A stretch of 64,000 nucleotides of DNA from Paramyrothecium sp. XJ0827 (taxonomy: Eukaryota > Ascomycota > Sordariomycetes > Hypocreales > Stachybotryaceae), in assembly GCA_020881915.1 (NCBI GenBank), contig JAJFPB010000002.1, forward strand, positions 4,537,001 to 4,601,000, read 5' to 3'. The notes under the pieces were generated by a model that was not told the origin of the DNA, did no database searches, and saw only the letters and a list, made by a program, of their open reading frames with translations. Position 1 is the stretch's first letter. Each line of letters begins with the position of its first letter. Position numbers and translations under genes: made by a program. Below are positions 20,988 to 32,141 of the stretch, one piece after another.

Positions 20988-23900
20988 ATGGCACTTGACG
21001 GGGACGCTGAGATGGCGTCCGATATCGATGTGCATGGCGCTTGTGGTCAGTCTGCTGACACACTGCCCAATGCGGATATCAGGAAAGATATGCGGGCCGT
21101 TCTTGAAGGTGTCACAGCATCCGCCTCCTTTGTTGGGTATGAGGAACTGGACGACGCTCCACTCCTCGGCCTAGAAGTCCGTGGAGTGGGCGACATATCT
21201 GTGCCTCTGGACGAGGCTGAGGTGGATGAATTGATTTCGCAGGCTCGGTTCTCGTCATGCTCGGAAGACAATGCAAACTTCCAATCCGCTTTTGCCGATA
21301 CATGGGAGTTGTATCCAGACCAACTGATCTTCCACAATCCAGGCTGGCCAGAGTTTCTCAAATCTATGGGGGCTACAGCTTCTCGCGTTCTGGGCGCCCA
21401 TGGGGGCGTGAAACTCACACTCGACAAGATGCTCATCTACGGCGAAGGCGCTATGGTCGAGGAGCACAATGAGTGAGTTCCCGCTTGCAAATAGCTTTGG
21501 AAGACACGCTGTCTAATTCAGCAATGAAGGGTGCCAACAACTCCGGATGCTTTTGGCACTCTCATCATTCGGCTTCCCTCGAAGGTTGATGGAGGTGACA
21601 TGGCGCTGAAGCGCAACGAGGAAACTAAAGTAATCAGGCCGTCGCAGAGTTTCCAGTCCATCGCTTGCTGGTATTCGGACGTATCGCTCGAGCTAAGCCC
21701 CGTCGCTTCGGGTTATCTATGGCTTCTGAGGTATAATCTTTCCCTCGAGTCTGGTGAAGTGCCACGCCCTCCAACAACTCAGACTCAGGTTTCTGAAGAA
21801 ATCCTGCGCTCTATCCTAGCACAATGGCTTGACGGGAGCCAACAGCCACATAGCTTTTTCTATCTACTTAAACGCCTGTATTGCCTTGAAATTTCGGCGA
21901 ATACACTATTACCCCACGAGCTTTCCCAATTTCTTGCCCTGAGGAGGGCAGCAGAAGGTTTGCCTGTTCATGTTTTCCTAGCTGTGCTTGAAAAAACACA
22001 GACTGGCCACTCCCAGTACTCTTCCGACGATTATTCGGATACCTCGGACTATGAAGATGACGTGGACGGCCCCCTTTATTCAATGACAGAGCTTACGCAG
22101 GAAACCTTCGAGGCCATGAAAATTGTGGATGCGGACGGCAAAAATGATATTGTCCTCAATCAACCTACGCTATCAAGGGACGACATCTTGAACCAAGACG
22201 CATTCTAGTCTAGATACCCCTGCACAGAGTGCTATTTCGACGAAACTGTATGCATTCCCTGTCCATTCCACTCACTTCTTGTGGCATATCTTACTGTCAC
22301 CAAGCTTGGAATCATGCTAGATCACTGACCTCGCTTCATTACAGCAACCTCAGACAAAACGCACATACACCAAAACGGTAAGCCCTCGTTCTGTGCTTCC
22401 TCAGCTACAGTCACAGCTATAATTGGTACTGACCGTTCATATTCAGGCCATAGCAGTCATTCCGCATGATCAACTTGCCACACTTCTCCGATCAAACAAG
22501 AATGCAATCCCTGGAATCCCTCTTCATAGAATATTGCCTGAGCTTAATGAAGTTGACTGCGATCCAATTGTCTCCGAACAACGCGCCCTGGCCTTTGAGG
22601 TGTTTTGCGAAAGATTGTGGGATCAACCCGGCGAAATCACAGCCGAGGACCTTTTCAACTACATCAAAGACAAAATGTTCGAGGTTTTCCAGTTTTTAAT
22701 TATACATGAGAGACTTGATGCCTTCAAGAAGATTGCTTCTCGCCACCGGGAGAAGCTCCCGATGGACTTTTTCGTATGGTTGCGCAAATGGTTGGCTCGA
22801 AGAAAGGATAAGAATGCCATCTTTCTTGATCTTCGAGATAGGTACGATATTCTGCTGTATGCACACTTGGTTTCTCGGGTAAACTGACTGCTGCTAAAGC
22901 TTGACCTCATCTATAAATTCGTACTCGACCTTCTCACGTCGATTTACGGCCACAGCATTGCTTGCGCCGGTGTATCCATGCCGTGGTGTGCCAAGCACTC
23001 AACCATCGATATGTTGCGTTGGGCACGAGAAACACTCTCCAATGCAGCTTCCGAAAAAGAATATCCCAACCCTGAAGCTGAATACTTGGATGCTGTACAA
23101 ATGATTCGCTTCGCCATGTACTTTGAGTATCCCATCACGGTCCTCTCCGAGTGGTATGTGGCGATTGCTTTCGAAATTCGGGGTTTCCTGCTGGACAGAC
23201 TGACTCAACGCGTTACAGGGTGTCGCCACTCTTCGCAAACAAGAAAGTTGATGCAGCATTCTTTCTGCATCTCTTCCATGAAATCAAGAGCGATATGGCC
23301 CGAAAGTTTCTTAGAAAGAAGAAGACAATGCCATTTTTCAAATCCCTGGCAACATCTATCATCAAGTCTGTGGACTTTGCCAACATACGAGAGCCTTGGA
23401 ATCGCGTATATCCACCCGGAGATTTGTTACCTCATGAGGAAGAGTTGGAGTATGAAGATCGATTGGATCTAATTGATTTCATCACCTGCTCACTTGAAAC
23501 ATTATTTACTTGGACTTTTCAGCAGAGCAAAAAGGAGGCACACCTCAGGAGCTCCCTCTTCGCCAAATGTATCGCAGAGGCGCCCAACTTTTCAGCCTGG
23601 CAACTGGAGCAATTGTGGATGCGCCTTCTCCTCATGCTCTTCAATGGTATAGGGACAGGTGGTCTGCCAATGGATTACCCTTTATTCTTAGAGTTCTGCG
23701 TCACCATCATCACGCAATTCTTGGAGAAATTCGTCGGCCGGGAGCCTGTCATTGAGAGTGAATTGAGCCGGCCGAGGCTAGATTGCCATTGCGTTTCTTG
23801 CGTGTGGGTCAGCTCTTTTCTCGCCAGTCCGACCGAAAAGATACGGACTTTCATTGTCGGTACACATATAGTTGTCCGCACGGATAGCGACACAGACAGC

Positions 23901-24344
23901 GACGCAGATGACGACACAGACAACAGCATATCCACGGAGGAACAGGACGAGGCAGTTAATCACATCGTTGAACAACTCAACAAATCGGACATCAATTGCC
24001 TCCACAAGCTAACGTATGATGCAAACACATCGAAAGCCACCGAACTTGTTGTGATGAAGGCGTTTGTCTCTGATGAGACAGCCTACCAGAAGTGGAAGAA
24101 ACAGAAGGAAATAGCCACTCGTTGGCTTTTGGCGTTTCACGAGGAAGACATGCAAGCATTATTGGGTTCTCATTACGAGACAATCACAAGCATGAAACAC
24201 CTCGGGGCAGGTCCTGACTGCCCCGAACTACCGTCTGTGTCAACAATTACCGAGTCGGCTCGACCGTGCGCCCTACCCTCACCCCCAGCACATCCAAAGA
24301 AGCGTCGACGATTAGCGAGAGATAAGGCCCAGAGCTGCCATTAA
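20988..24344 (+). pseudogene. 2OG-Fe(II) oxygenase-like protein, ligand-less, with an in-frame amber codon
   Basis: Large multi-exon gene. A consistent model is 20988-21472, 21530-22247, 22345-22377, 22447-22841, 22956-23153, 23219-24344 (985 codons). The join around 22842-22955 is the least sure. The N-terminal third matches a fungal Fe(II)/2-oxoglutarate dioxygenase family: GGVKLTLDKMLIYGEGAMV, AFGTLIIRLPS, SIACWYSDVSLELSPVASGY, LLRYNL. From memory, active members have HxD, then His in CWYSDVTHEV, then Arg after SGY. Here HxD reads HNE, the distal His is Leu and the 2OG-binding Arg is Leu. A TAG at 22206-22208 interrupts the frame after NQDAF. The long C-terminal region is helical, with an acidic repeat (TDSDTDSDADDDTD) and a basic tail KKRRRLARDK that could be a nuclear signal. 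Pseudoenzyme or decaying gene. Confidence 0.7.
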
Positions 24345-24549
24345 GAAACCTAAGGTGGGATTGAGAGCATGGAATGGAAATAATCAGGTGTTCTTGTGAA
24401 TAAAATGAATGAATTTGAAAACTGGTAGCTTGAAACAGCCTGGAATTAGGGGCGAACGATTTACAGGACAATGCTTACAAGCTTTCCAGCGCGAGATAAT
24501 GAATTCTCTCCAGATGACAGGCATGATAAGAAGTCGTGGGTTGTATCAT

Positions 24550-26188
24550 TCATCGTTCACTTGAACCACGTTTCAGTGTTGGCCTCGGCGGCCTCGGCGG
24601 CCTCGGCGGCCTCCGCCTCCGCGCCGCCATCCCACGCTCCTGGGATCTTTTCAGAGCACCACTTTGTTTGGACGCATCAGGAGAAGAGGTTCCATGTGTA
24701 ACAGGTGGATTCTTGTTGTCATCCTCATCGCTTTCTTTCGCCCTCCTCCCCTCCTCTCTATAGCTCCGGCTGCTGGCATAATTGCCGTGCCCACGCATCT
24801 TCTGGTGCTCCTCCAACCTACTTGCACTCGGATAGCGACCTCCGCATGTGGTGCAGGAAAAGCTGTTGTTGGCGTAAGCGCCGTGTCCTCGGTATCTCTG
24901 GTGAGCCCGGAGCTTCGCTGGGCTGATGTAGCCAGCGCCGCAAGTGATGCAACGGCTACTGGAAGCTGCCTCTGAAGCAGGGGCTTGTTGGGCGGACATT
25001 ACAACCGGTTGGCGTGTGGCCAGTAGACTCTGATAGTAGCGTCTTTCGGCCTCCCTTTCGGCCTCCATGCGTTCGAGCCACTCCTGGTTTATACGGCTGA
25101 CTCCGTGCATGTGTGCTTCCTGTTGCTGCTGAAGTACCCTCTCCAACCGACGGATTTTTTCCTCGTGCATTCTCTCAAGGCTCACCTTCAGCTCTTCAAC
25201 CTGTTCGTCCCTGCGTCGAAGCTCCTGTTTTTGCTTCTCTTGTTCCGCGTGAAGAGCCTCCAACAGCTCCTTGTCTTTAGTTTCTCTGATTTCCCGCTCT
25301 CGCTCGGAAATTTCTTCTCTCATACGCTCACGTTCTCGGCGTATCTCGCTCTCCACCTCCTGGCCAGCCGCCGTCTGGTTCAGGTCTTTTCTCGCGTCGA
25401 CCATTTCTGTTTGTATGGCCAGACTCACCGCCTCTGGGGCGTCGTCTGTGTACCCGGGAACAAACTGTGAAACTGTATCCAAGGCGGATTCCTGGCTGTC
25501 CATATGCCTACGGATTCTCGCACCCTTTTTCACAAAAAATCCCCAGAAAGTTGGTGTGTCCCGAAGCTGCTGCTCCCGTGCATCGCCCACAGCTGGATCA
25601 ACTTTTTCCCAGAAAGTTGTCACGAAGATAACATTTCTTAGACCGTCATCACCGCACAGCTGCTTGAATATGCGAAGGTTCTTCGCTGCGCAACCGCCCA
25701 TACGGTTATCAGAAATGCGATGGAGGTAGAGGATGCCTTGCAATTGAATCTTTTGCTCGTATGTTCGAGTCAACCAATTTGCTATCTCCTTCAAGATGTC
25801 GCTATCTTTCCGATTCGTGTCGTCAAACCCCGGTGTATCGACGAGGTACACGCTATAATTGGGTTCGAAGTAGTCGCACCTGTGGACTTGCACCTCTTCT
25901 GTGCCTATTTCTGTGTGAGAACGGCAATGCCGTTGCAGAAGCACTTGATGGGTTGGCCTTACACGATTCGAGAGCCCCGGGCTCACTCACAAGAACAGTC
26001 TCATCTGTGCAATGCGCAATGAAAGAACTTTTTCCGGCGCCAGTCATGCCCATCACCGCAATAAAGATGTCATTGGGTCGGGGTGTGTCCGGCTCGGGGC
26101 TAGCCCTTGAGTCAGGAGTCGAGGACCAATACATGGAATAATTGAGAATGGGCTCAGTGTAGATGGTTGTTTTCCAATGAATGTACAC
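24550..26188 (-). CDS. AIG1-like P-loop GTPase with coiled coil and two C2H2 zinc fingers
   Basis: About 520 aa from two exons (25987-26188, 24550-25910); an alternative start is the ATG at 26134. The Walker A GMTGAGKSSF sits near the N-terminus, and YLVDTPGFDD (Walker B/G3) follows the intron. Then LYLHRISDNRMGG and NVIFVTTFWEKV stand in for the G4 strand, as in fungal AIG1/GbpA-like GTPases. Residues about 240-340 are a charged coiled coil (Glu/Arg/Gln-rich). Two zinc fingers of C-x2-C-x12-H-x5-H type follow (CITCGAGY...HQRYRGH and CTTCGGRY...HQKMRGH). The tail is Ser-rich, then Arg/Pro-rich (RRRPPRPPRPPRP), encoded by the GGCCTCGGC repeat. Divergent from the related GTPase at 26711. Role unknown. 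Confidence 0.85.
24581..24616. repeat. 9-bp tandem repeat GGCCTCGGC (about 4 copies)
   Basis: Three exact and one diverged copy. On the minus strand it encodes the PPR repeats at the C-terminus of the zinc-finger GTPase; a likely length-variable site. Confidence 0.85.
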
Positions 26189-26710
26189 ACATGGAACGTG
26201 GGGAAAAGCGAAATCTTATTATGTGAATTAGGATTTCTGAGTAATCAATTCATGGGTATAATATCCGCCTTGCCATTCAATTGGTGGCGTCCACGTTGCT
26301 GACCTGCCTTCAAATGAGGCGAGGATGTGAGCGATCCTTTCCAATGAAATGCTGGTCACGGTGTCATTCGGCATTGAAAAGTTAAGCCCAGGTGCTCTCT
26401 AAAGGGAAAGTTGCGTTGATGGACCAGAGTGTTGGTGTGTCGCCCTGGAATTTAAGTGGTTACATTCTCTCAATTCTCGGAGATTCTCATGAATACCGAC
26501 CTGACGTGGTTCCACTCCGCTGCTTTGAATATTAGGCAGTACGTAAGTAAGGCGAGGCTTGTCACACAAATATGCGTTTGCAAACAAGGCTGTTCATGCG
26601 CCAACAATGAAGCTGACTCCTTCGCCCAAAAAACAGTCCCCTACATTGGCCAGGGCCATCAAGCTCGCACCCTAATCTGACCAATTTCCAATGCAAGCTT
26701 CAACCACGTC
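26189..26710. other. Divergent promoter region between two GTPase genes
   Basis: About 520 bases separating the starts of two related GTPase genes. No ORF or defined operator recognised; shared control is plausible. Confidence 0.5.
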
Positions 26711-28281
26711 ATGAGTCAGTGGCATAGTCAGACAACCAAGTAAGTTGTTGACGAATTGTTAAACGGGCAGTAAATGGCTTGATTGACTTTCCGCAGCGTG
26801 GGCCCGTCACCTCAAGATGTCGTCATACTTGTCATGGGCATCACTGGGGTTGGGAAGAGTGCATTTATCTCGCAGGTGACGGGGGAGGATGCAGGCATTG
26901 GCCATGACCTATTATCCTGTCTGTTTTTCACACCCGTTTCGGCTACCACCACTAACCCACAAGATAAGATACTCAAGGTGTTGAGATGTACTGCCGGTTC
27001 GTGAATAACAGACGCGTATATCTCATCGACACACCAGGCTTCAACGACACTTGGCAATCGGATGTCGACGTGCTGAAGGAAATTGCTTTCATCTTGGCCC
27101 AAATATGTCGCTATGGCTTGCGATTCGCAGGAACTCTTTATCTCCATCGCATCACGGATAATAGAGTCTCTGGCTCGGCAATGAAGAACTTTCGCCTTCT
27201 TGAGAAGCTGTGCGGCCCGGAAGGAGCCGCTCGCTTGTTCTTTGTCACGACCATGTGGAATGGGCCAGATGCGAGGGGCTTGGACCATCGTGAAGCTGCA
27301 ACTCGAGAAATGTCGCTGGTAACCACTGTCGAGTACTGGGGGAGGCTCTGTCAACAGGGCAGTCGGCTTAAGCGCTGGGTCGGGAATTCTTGGTCGGCGC
27401 TTGCGATAGTCAATGAGCTTCTACAACTCAATCATCAAGAAGGCTTCGTGACATTGCAGATCCAGAGAGAGCTTGTAGACGAGAACAGGCAGCTGGATGA
27501 GACGGCGGCAGGTCGGGCGCTTCTTTCTGACTTTTGCTCGAGAGAGATGGAGTGCACCGGAAAGCTACAGGCCTGCAGAAGGGGAAACCTAGGTGGAGGC
27601 AACGGATCCCAAGAAGACCTATCTACAATAATTGATGAGCTGTGGGATGTAAGAGAGGCTCAGGAAGCTATGAGAATTGGTGCCCACTCTCTGCTCTTGC
27701 TGAGAGAACAGTCATACAGGCGCGTGCTTGGCTTGATGCAAAGCGAAATTGACAAAATCACCAAGGAGCTGGAGCACGAACGAGCACAGGTCGAGTTCCT
27801 GCAGCAGCAGAGAAAAGCCACCGAAGAGGCAATTGACGCGGAAAGGAGGAAGTTCCGGTCTCAAGAGAGCAGTCTGGACGCAGATGACCGAGCCGCCCGT
27901 CGAAGACGGCAAAGTCTAGACCGGGCCCGCCGGCGGCTCCACCGGGTACAAGTCGAGGCGGACGAAAGGTCCCATTATCAAAGAATGGAAAACGAGCAGG
28001 AGAGCGCAGAAGCCAAGGAAGCAATCGAGAGGCTGAAGAAGAGGGAGGTATTGAAGAAGAATCTCATCCCTCTGCTTGGAGTTCTTGGCGGAGCCACGCT
28101 TGCAGTGGCCGGAGCGACTACAGGCGTCATTCCTTTGGCTGGCGCAGGTGTCGGGCTGGGCTTTGCTTATGCCGCAAAGATACAGCTGTCGCGCAAGCCA
28201 GAGAATCATCCTAGGGTCTCGCTGGTGCGAGGCCCGGCCTCGTCCAGTGGCCAAGGGGCGTCTGGAGCGGCACTTCAGTAG
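26711..28281 (+). CDS. AIG1-like P-loop GTPase with coiled coil and C-terminal hydrophobic segment
   Basis: 484 aa from exons 26711-26739, 26797-26918 and 26978-28281, whose phases agree. Walker A is GITGVGKSAF, G3 is YLIDTPGFND, then LYLHRITDNRVSGSAMKNF and LFFVTTMWN, closely parallel to the neighbour at 24550-26188, so the pair are likely diverged paralogues. Instead of zinc fingers it has a long charged coiled coil (about residues 280-400; Arg/Glu/Gln-rich). This is followed by a Gly/Ala/Val-rich hydrophobic stretch (LLGVLGGATLAVAGATTGVIPLAG) that may span or insert in a membrane, and a basic tail. A membrane-linked GTPase is inferred. Function unknown. Confidence 0.85.
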
Positions 28282-29902
28282 GCAAGGGGAAATGACCAGA
28301 GAATCCTGACGAACGGCTGTACATACGTGGGAGTCAAGTAGTGGTTTCAATTCATAGGTTCAGCGCATTGTCCAATATGCTGACAATTTTATTTCAGCTT
28401 TCTTAGTCAAAGAGATGTCGCCAACTTCATGTTCCTTGTTATTCCTAAGAACCATCACCAGTCCTTTCGTGGTCACAAAAACTCAAGCATTGAGCCCGAA
28501 AGCGACAATACCATTCAATGATGTGGCGATGATCGCCACACAGCGGATCAGGCCCCATTTGATAACTAGAAACAGAGCGCAATCCCCAGACACTAAATTT
28601 ACTTGCCAAGGCATGAAACGAGCTTGATTGCTCGGATCTGCAAGATTGATACCAACACATTTGACTTGTTTTCAGCCAAGCTACAAGACAATCCGTTGTT
28701 AACTGACATTATGTAGGGTAGGATGGCCATAACAGGTCTGATAGGCCAACTCGAGCAGGAAACCTCTTTTGCTCTGCCCTATTTACGGTATATGGGGCTT
28801 GGATAGCGCCCGAAAAGGAACAACAAGCGTGCGATGCTAGAAAGATCTACTACTGTAAGCACTATCGTTAGCCTTGGTCTCCAACAAAAGAAGTGCCGTC
28901 GCCCAACTTTGTTGGATGAGCAGCGACTCTTCTCCATACGAGATCGGCTTCGCGTCCCCTCTGGATCCTTCAGAGATTACATGCCCGTTTCGAGATAGCT
29001 TGGGCCTTCACCACCAGAACTAAACTGGGTTCGGAGCCCCTAACGAGATTTCGCCTGGGGCTGCTGTGGACCTAGGGCGAGAGCGTGGCCGACGGAGATT
29101 CAGGAATTTGCCGGCCCAGTTGGCTTTTCGCGGCTTGGCGTTGTTTTGTGTTGGAGCAATCCATCCGTTGAAGGAGCCTAATCCCTACCCGCTGTCGCCA
29201 ATGGCCGAGCGCCCGTCGTCCTAACGGACCCGTCTCAACTTTCAGCGCGCCTGTCGCCTTCTTATTAGTGCATTGCAGATCGCTAAGTCTACAGTAGTGT
29301 ATATGGACCTGGCACCAAGACCGCGCCCTCGCTCACTGTTATGAAGCTGGCTCAGAATCGACTTGGATTCTATTCAACGGACAGAGTCGGCAATGCGAAA
29401 TGAGCACCAGCCTTTCTACGATAATCGCTGATCTTAACGGTCGGTCAACGGTGACACGAAGGTCGGCCATTGCCTCTCCAAGACTGTCCGAGCGTATCCG
29501 AGCTAGGGTGCATGATAGTGCGAATCCATCGCGGCCCCTGAGCCCGCTTATTTGAAGCCTCTGGCGGCTCCGTTCCGTGGTTGAGAACCAGAGCCAGAGA
29601 TTGACCCAGCTAGCCCACCAATACACTCCCTGTCTTCGCCGTCTTGACATCTCTCGCATCAGACCCATATCGTTGCAAGCTTGTCCACGTTCAAGGCCTA
29701 ACTCAAACAAGCAACCCCCTATTGCCCCAATGTAGGCCCATAGCCTGGCCCATACCATGATGAGCCAAATGTCGCTTCGGCATTTAGGAATCTGCCTCCC
29801 CATAATGTCCAATCTCCATGTGATACCCCAGTTCTATTCTTTTCTTCTTTTCTTCGTCGCGTCCCGGTATTCCTGCTGGCCAGTAAAAGTTCACGCAGCA
29901 CA
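28282..29902. other. Intergenic, no gene recognised
   Basis: About 1.6 kb between the GTPase and the membrane protein. One minus-strand frame (29339-29812) is open but lacks any family signature. No repeat recognised. Confidence 0.4.
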
Positions 29903-31043
29903 ATGGATATCGTGGCTCGAGAGACGTTGGGCCTCCTCGGCCAAGCCGCAGCTTTGCCTCCAATTGCCACGGCGGCGCCAGTCATCTATGAGCGGCAGGA
30001 CAAGAGTAAAACCGACACATGCGGATATATTTCCCTCACCGATGGGCGTAAGTGCAACCGGCGAGAACTTAACAGGCCCTCTGGTTAGCTAACTAGAACC
30101 CTCCTGGTATTAGCCGTGCCATGGATGAACATCGAGTGTCCGGGTGGCAGCTGCACGACCTCCGACTCATACTACGGATGCGGGCTCTGGTTTCACACGT
30201 CTTGCCACAACAGTGGTGACCCAATATGTAGAACAGGAACCCTTGGGCCATTGGACTTCTGCTGGTACGTAGATGGAGGCTCCTACCCCGAATATGTCCT
30301 GAAGGCCCGGCTGACGATGCATTGAACATTATAGCACCATCGAAGGCTCACCTTTCTGCGGAACTGCGTCCAAGCGGGTGGATGGCGAGTGGCTCACGAA
30401 CTTTGAGTGCTGGGGCACCTTGAGTGGCAAGTTGCTTGCCGTGGATCAGACGAGGACGGCGGGTAGCAGCGAAGCTAGCACCACGAGGGACAGCTCTAGC
30501 GCATCCGAGACGTCTACGGAGCCAACGACGATATCGACCTCGACGACTTCGCGGAGTTCGAACGCTGCAGGCACCGGCCCAGACTCGACCATCGGGGGCG
30601 AGACTTCTACATCGGCTGGCGACAATGCCGAGGCGACGCAGAGCGGATCGACGGACGAGGGAGGCAGCTCCGCCCCCGTCGGCGCCATCGTCGGCGGTGT
30701 CCTGGGTGGTCTCGCGTTGATAGCCATTATCGGCTTCGGTCTCTGGTTCGTCCGCTTCCAAAAGCGCAAGGAAGCAAAGAAGAACGGCGACGCGCCGGCT
30801 TATGGTGACGCCTTCCCCCCTCCCGACGACTCCTCGATAAACAACCTGCACGGAAGCACCAAGTATGCCGATTCGAATTACGTTCCCATGTCAGATTACT
30901 CCTCGCCTAGTCCACCGGTGCCCCCCAAGGACAACATTCACGGGAAGCCCGATCGGACCGCGCATCTTGCCGAGGCTCCAGACGACGCTTATCACAGGGT
31001 CGAGGCGCCGGCCGAGAATTATCACCGGGCGGAGCTTGCCTGA
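29903..31043 (+). CDS. Single-pass membrane protein with Cys-rich ectodomain and Ser/Thr-rich stalk
   Basis: 334 aa from exons 29903-30047, 30114-30264 and 30335-31043, phases consistent. The N-terminal region has about ten Cys (TCGYI, IECPGGSCTT, YYGCGLWFHTSCH, FCCTIEGSPFCG), suggesting disulfides. A Ser/Thr-rich stalk of about 80 residues follows. One TM segment (AIVGGVLGGLALIAIIGFGLWFV) is followed by the stop-transfer basic run RFQKRKEAKK. The cytosolic tail of about 90 residues is Pro/Tyr/Ser-rich with repeated AYHRVEAP-like units. This layout recalls fungal Mid2/WSC-type surface sensors, but no WSC domain was recognised. The N-terminal signal is weak, with Ala-rich hydrophobic residues about 10-26. 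Function unknown. Confidence 0.75.
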
Positions 31044-32141
31044 GAGGAGCATATGCATTATTGTCAGCGTGTTAAAAGGGGCGTTCGGCGGGTCATTTTC
31101 GAAAATTTCTGGCAAGATTCGGGTTAGCGGCATGGAGGAGCCGTGGAATCCGGACAGGGGACTTTTCTTTGTCTTATATATATTTCTAATGAGCTGGCTC
31201 TAGCAGGAGCATGGCTTGCGATAAGCGTTACATAGTAGACCGAATAAGTCACCTTCGCAATACTCTGATGCCAAATAGTTGGTGTGTGATGAACATACAG
31301 AAGGCCCTGACCGATATGGTATAGGACCTTGTAAGGTGTGGCCAGTAGTCTGGCCGACTGTGTTGAAGACCCAGAAGTGTTCTAGGTGCAGCCGGCCCTT
31401 CTACCGTGCGACCTAATATAGCAAATCGGTAATCGTCAGTGTATCGTGACGGGAACCCAGAGCTGCCATTCTTTACGCCCCGGTCTCTCCTGCAAGCCCT
31501 ACAATTTGACATATTGTTCTGGTAGAACACACTAAATAGTTTCCCGCGGACTCGGTCTCGTGAAAAGTCGTCCTATCGTGAAGACGGAAAAGTTCACCTC
31601 ATAAAAAATAAGATAGTTCTTTCCAAGACTGTCGGGTCAATCAACAATCCAATCCGGGTTATGGTCCGTTTCAATCTCGTTGCGAGTGGTTGTGAAGGTG
31701 ACTTGAACGCCGACACGAGCTGCTTCTTACCCTAATATTTCTGGGAGACGAGGGATGGTTTCCGCCCGTCCGTCCAGAAGTCCCCAGCGATAGACTTGGG
31801 GGTGCCAGCCGCATATCGGGTGCGTGAGCTGATTATATGCTTGAATGGTTTGCGCTGCACCCGAGCAATGCTGGCTAACCTCAGCCAATGACGCGAGCAG
31901 GTTTTCACGAACAGTAACGATGCTACTGATAAGGATTAGAATTGGTCTCGTGGATTAATGTTCGATAATCATGTCAGTATCTGAAGTAACTTAAAAATGC
32001 TACCGTTGCCATTTCATTTGATCACTAATTCACCCGTTGCGTATATCATAGACATGGTACCCTAATTGACCCCCGAAGGCCACAGATAAGACAACCTCCG
32101 CGATAAGATCCATTCCAAGTCCTTATTCCAAGAAAATCGGA
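31044..32141. other. Intergenic, convergent 3' regions
   Basis: Spacer between the sensor-like gene and the patatin gene. Nothing recognised. Confidence 0.5.

Noticed and set aside
28282..29902. Minus-strand ORF 29339-29812 as a gene
   Set aside because: 157 residues with no domain, unusual composition and no splice partners.
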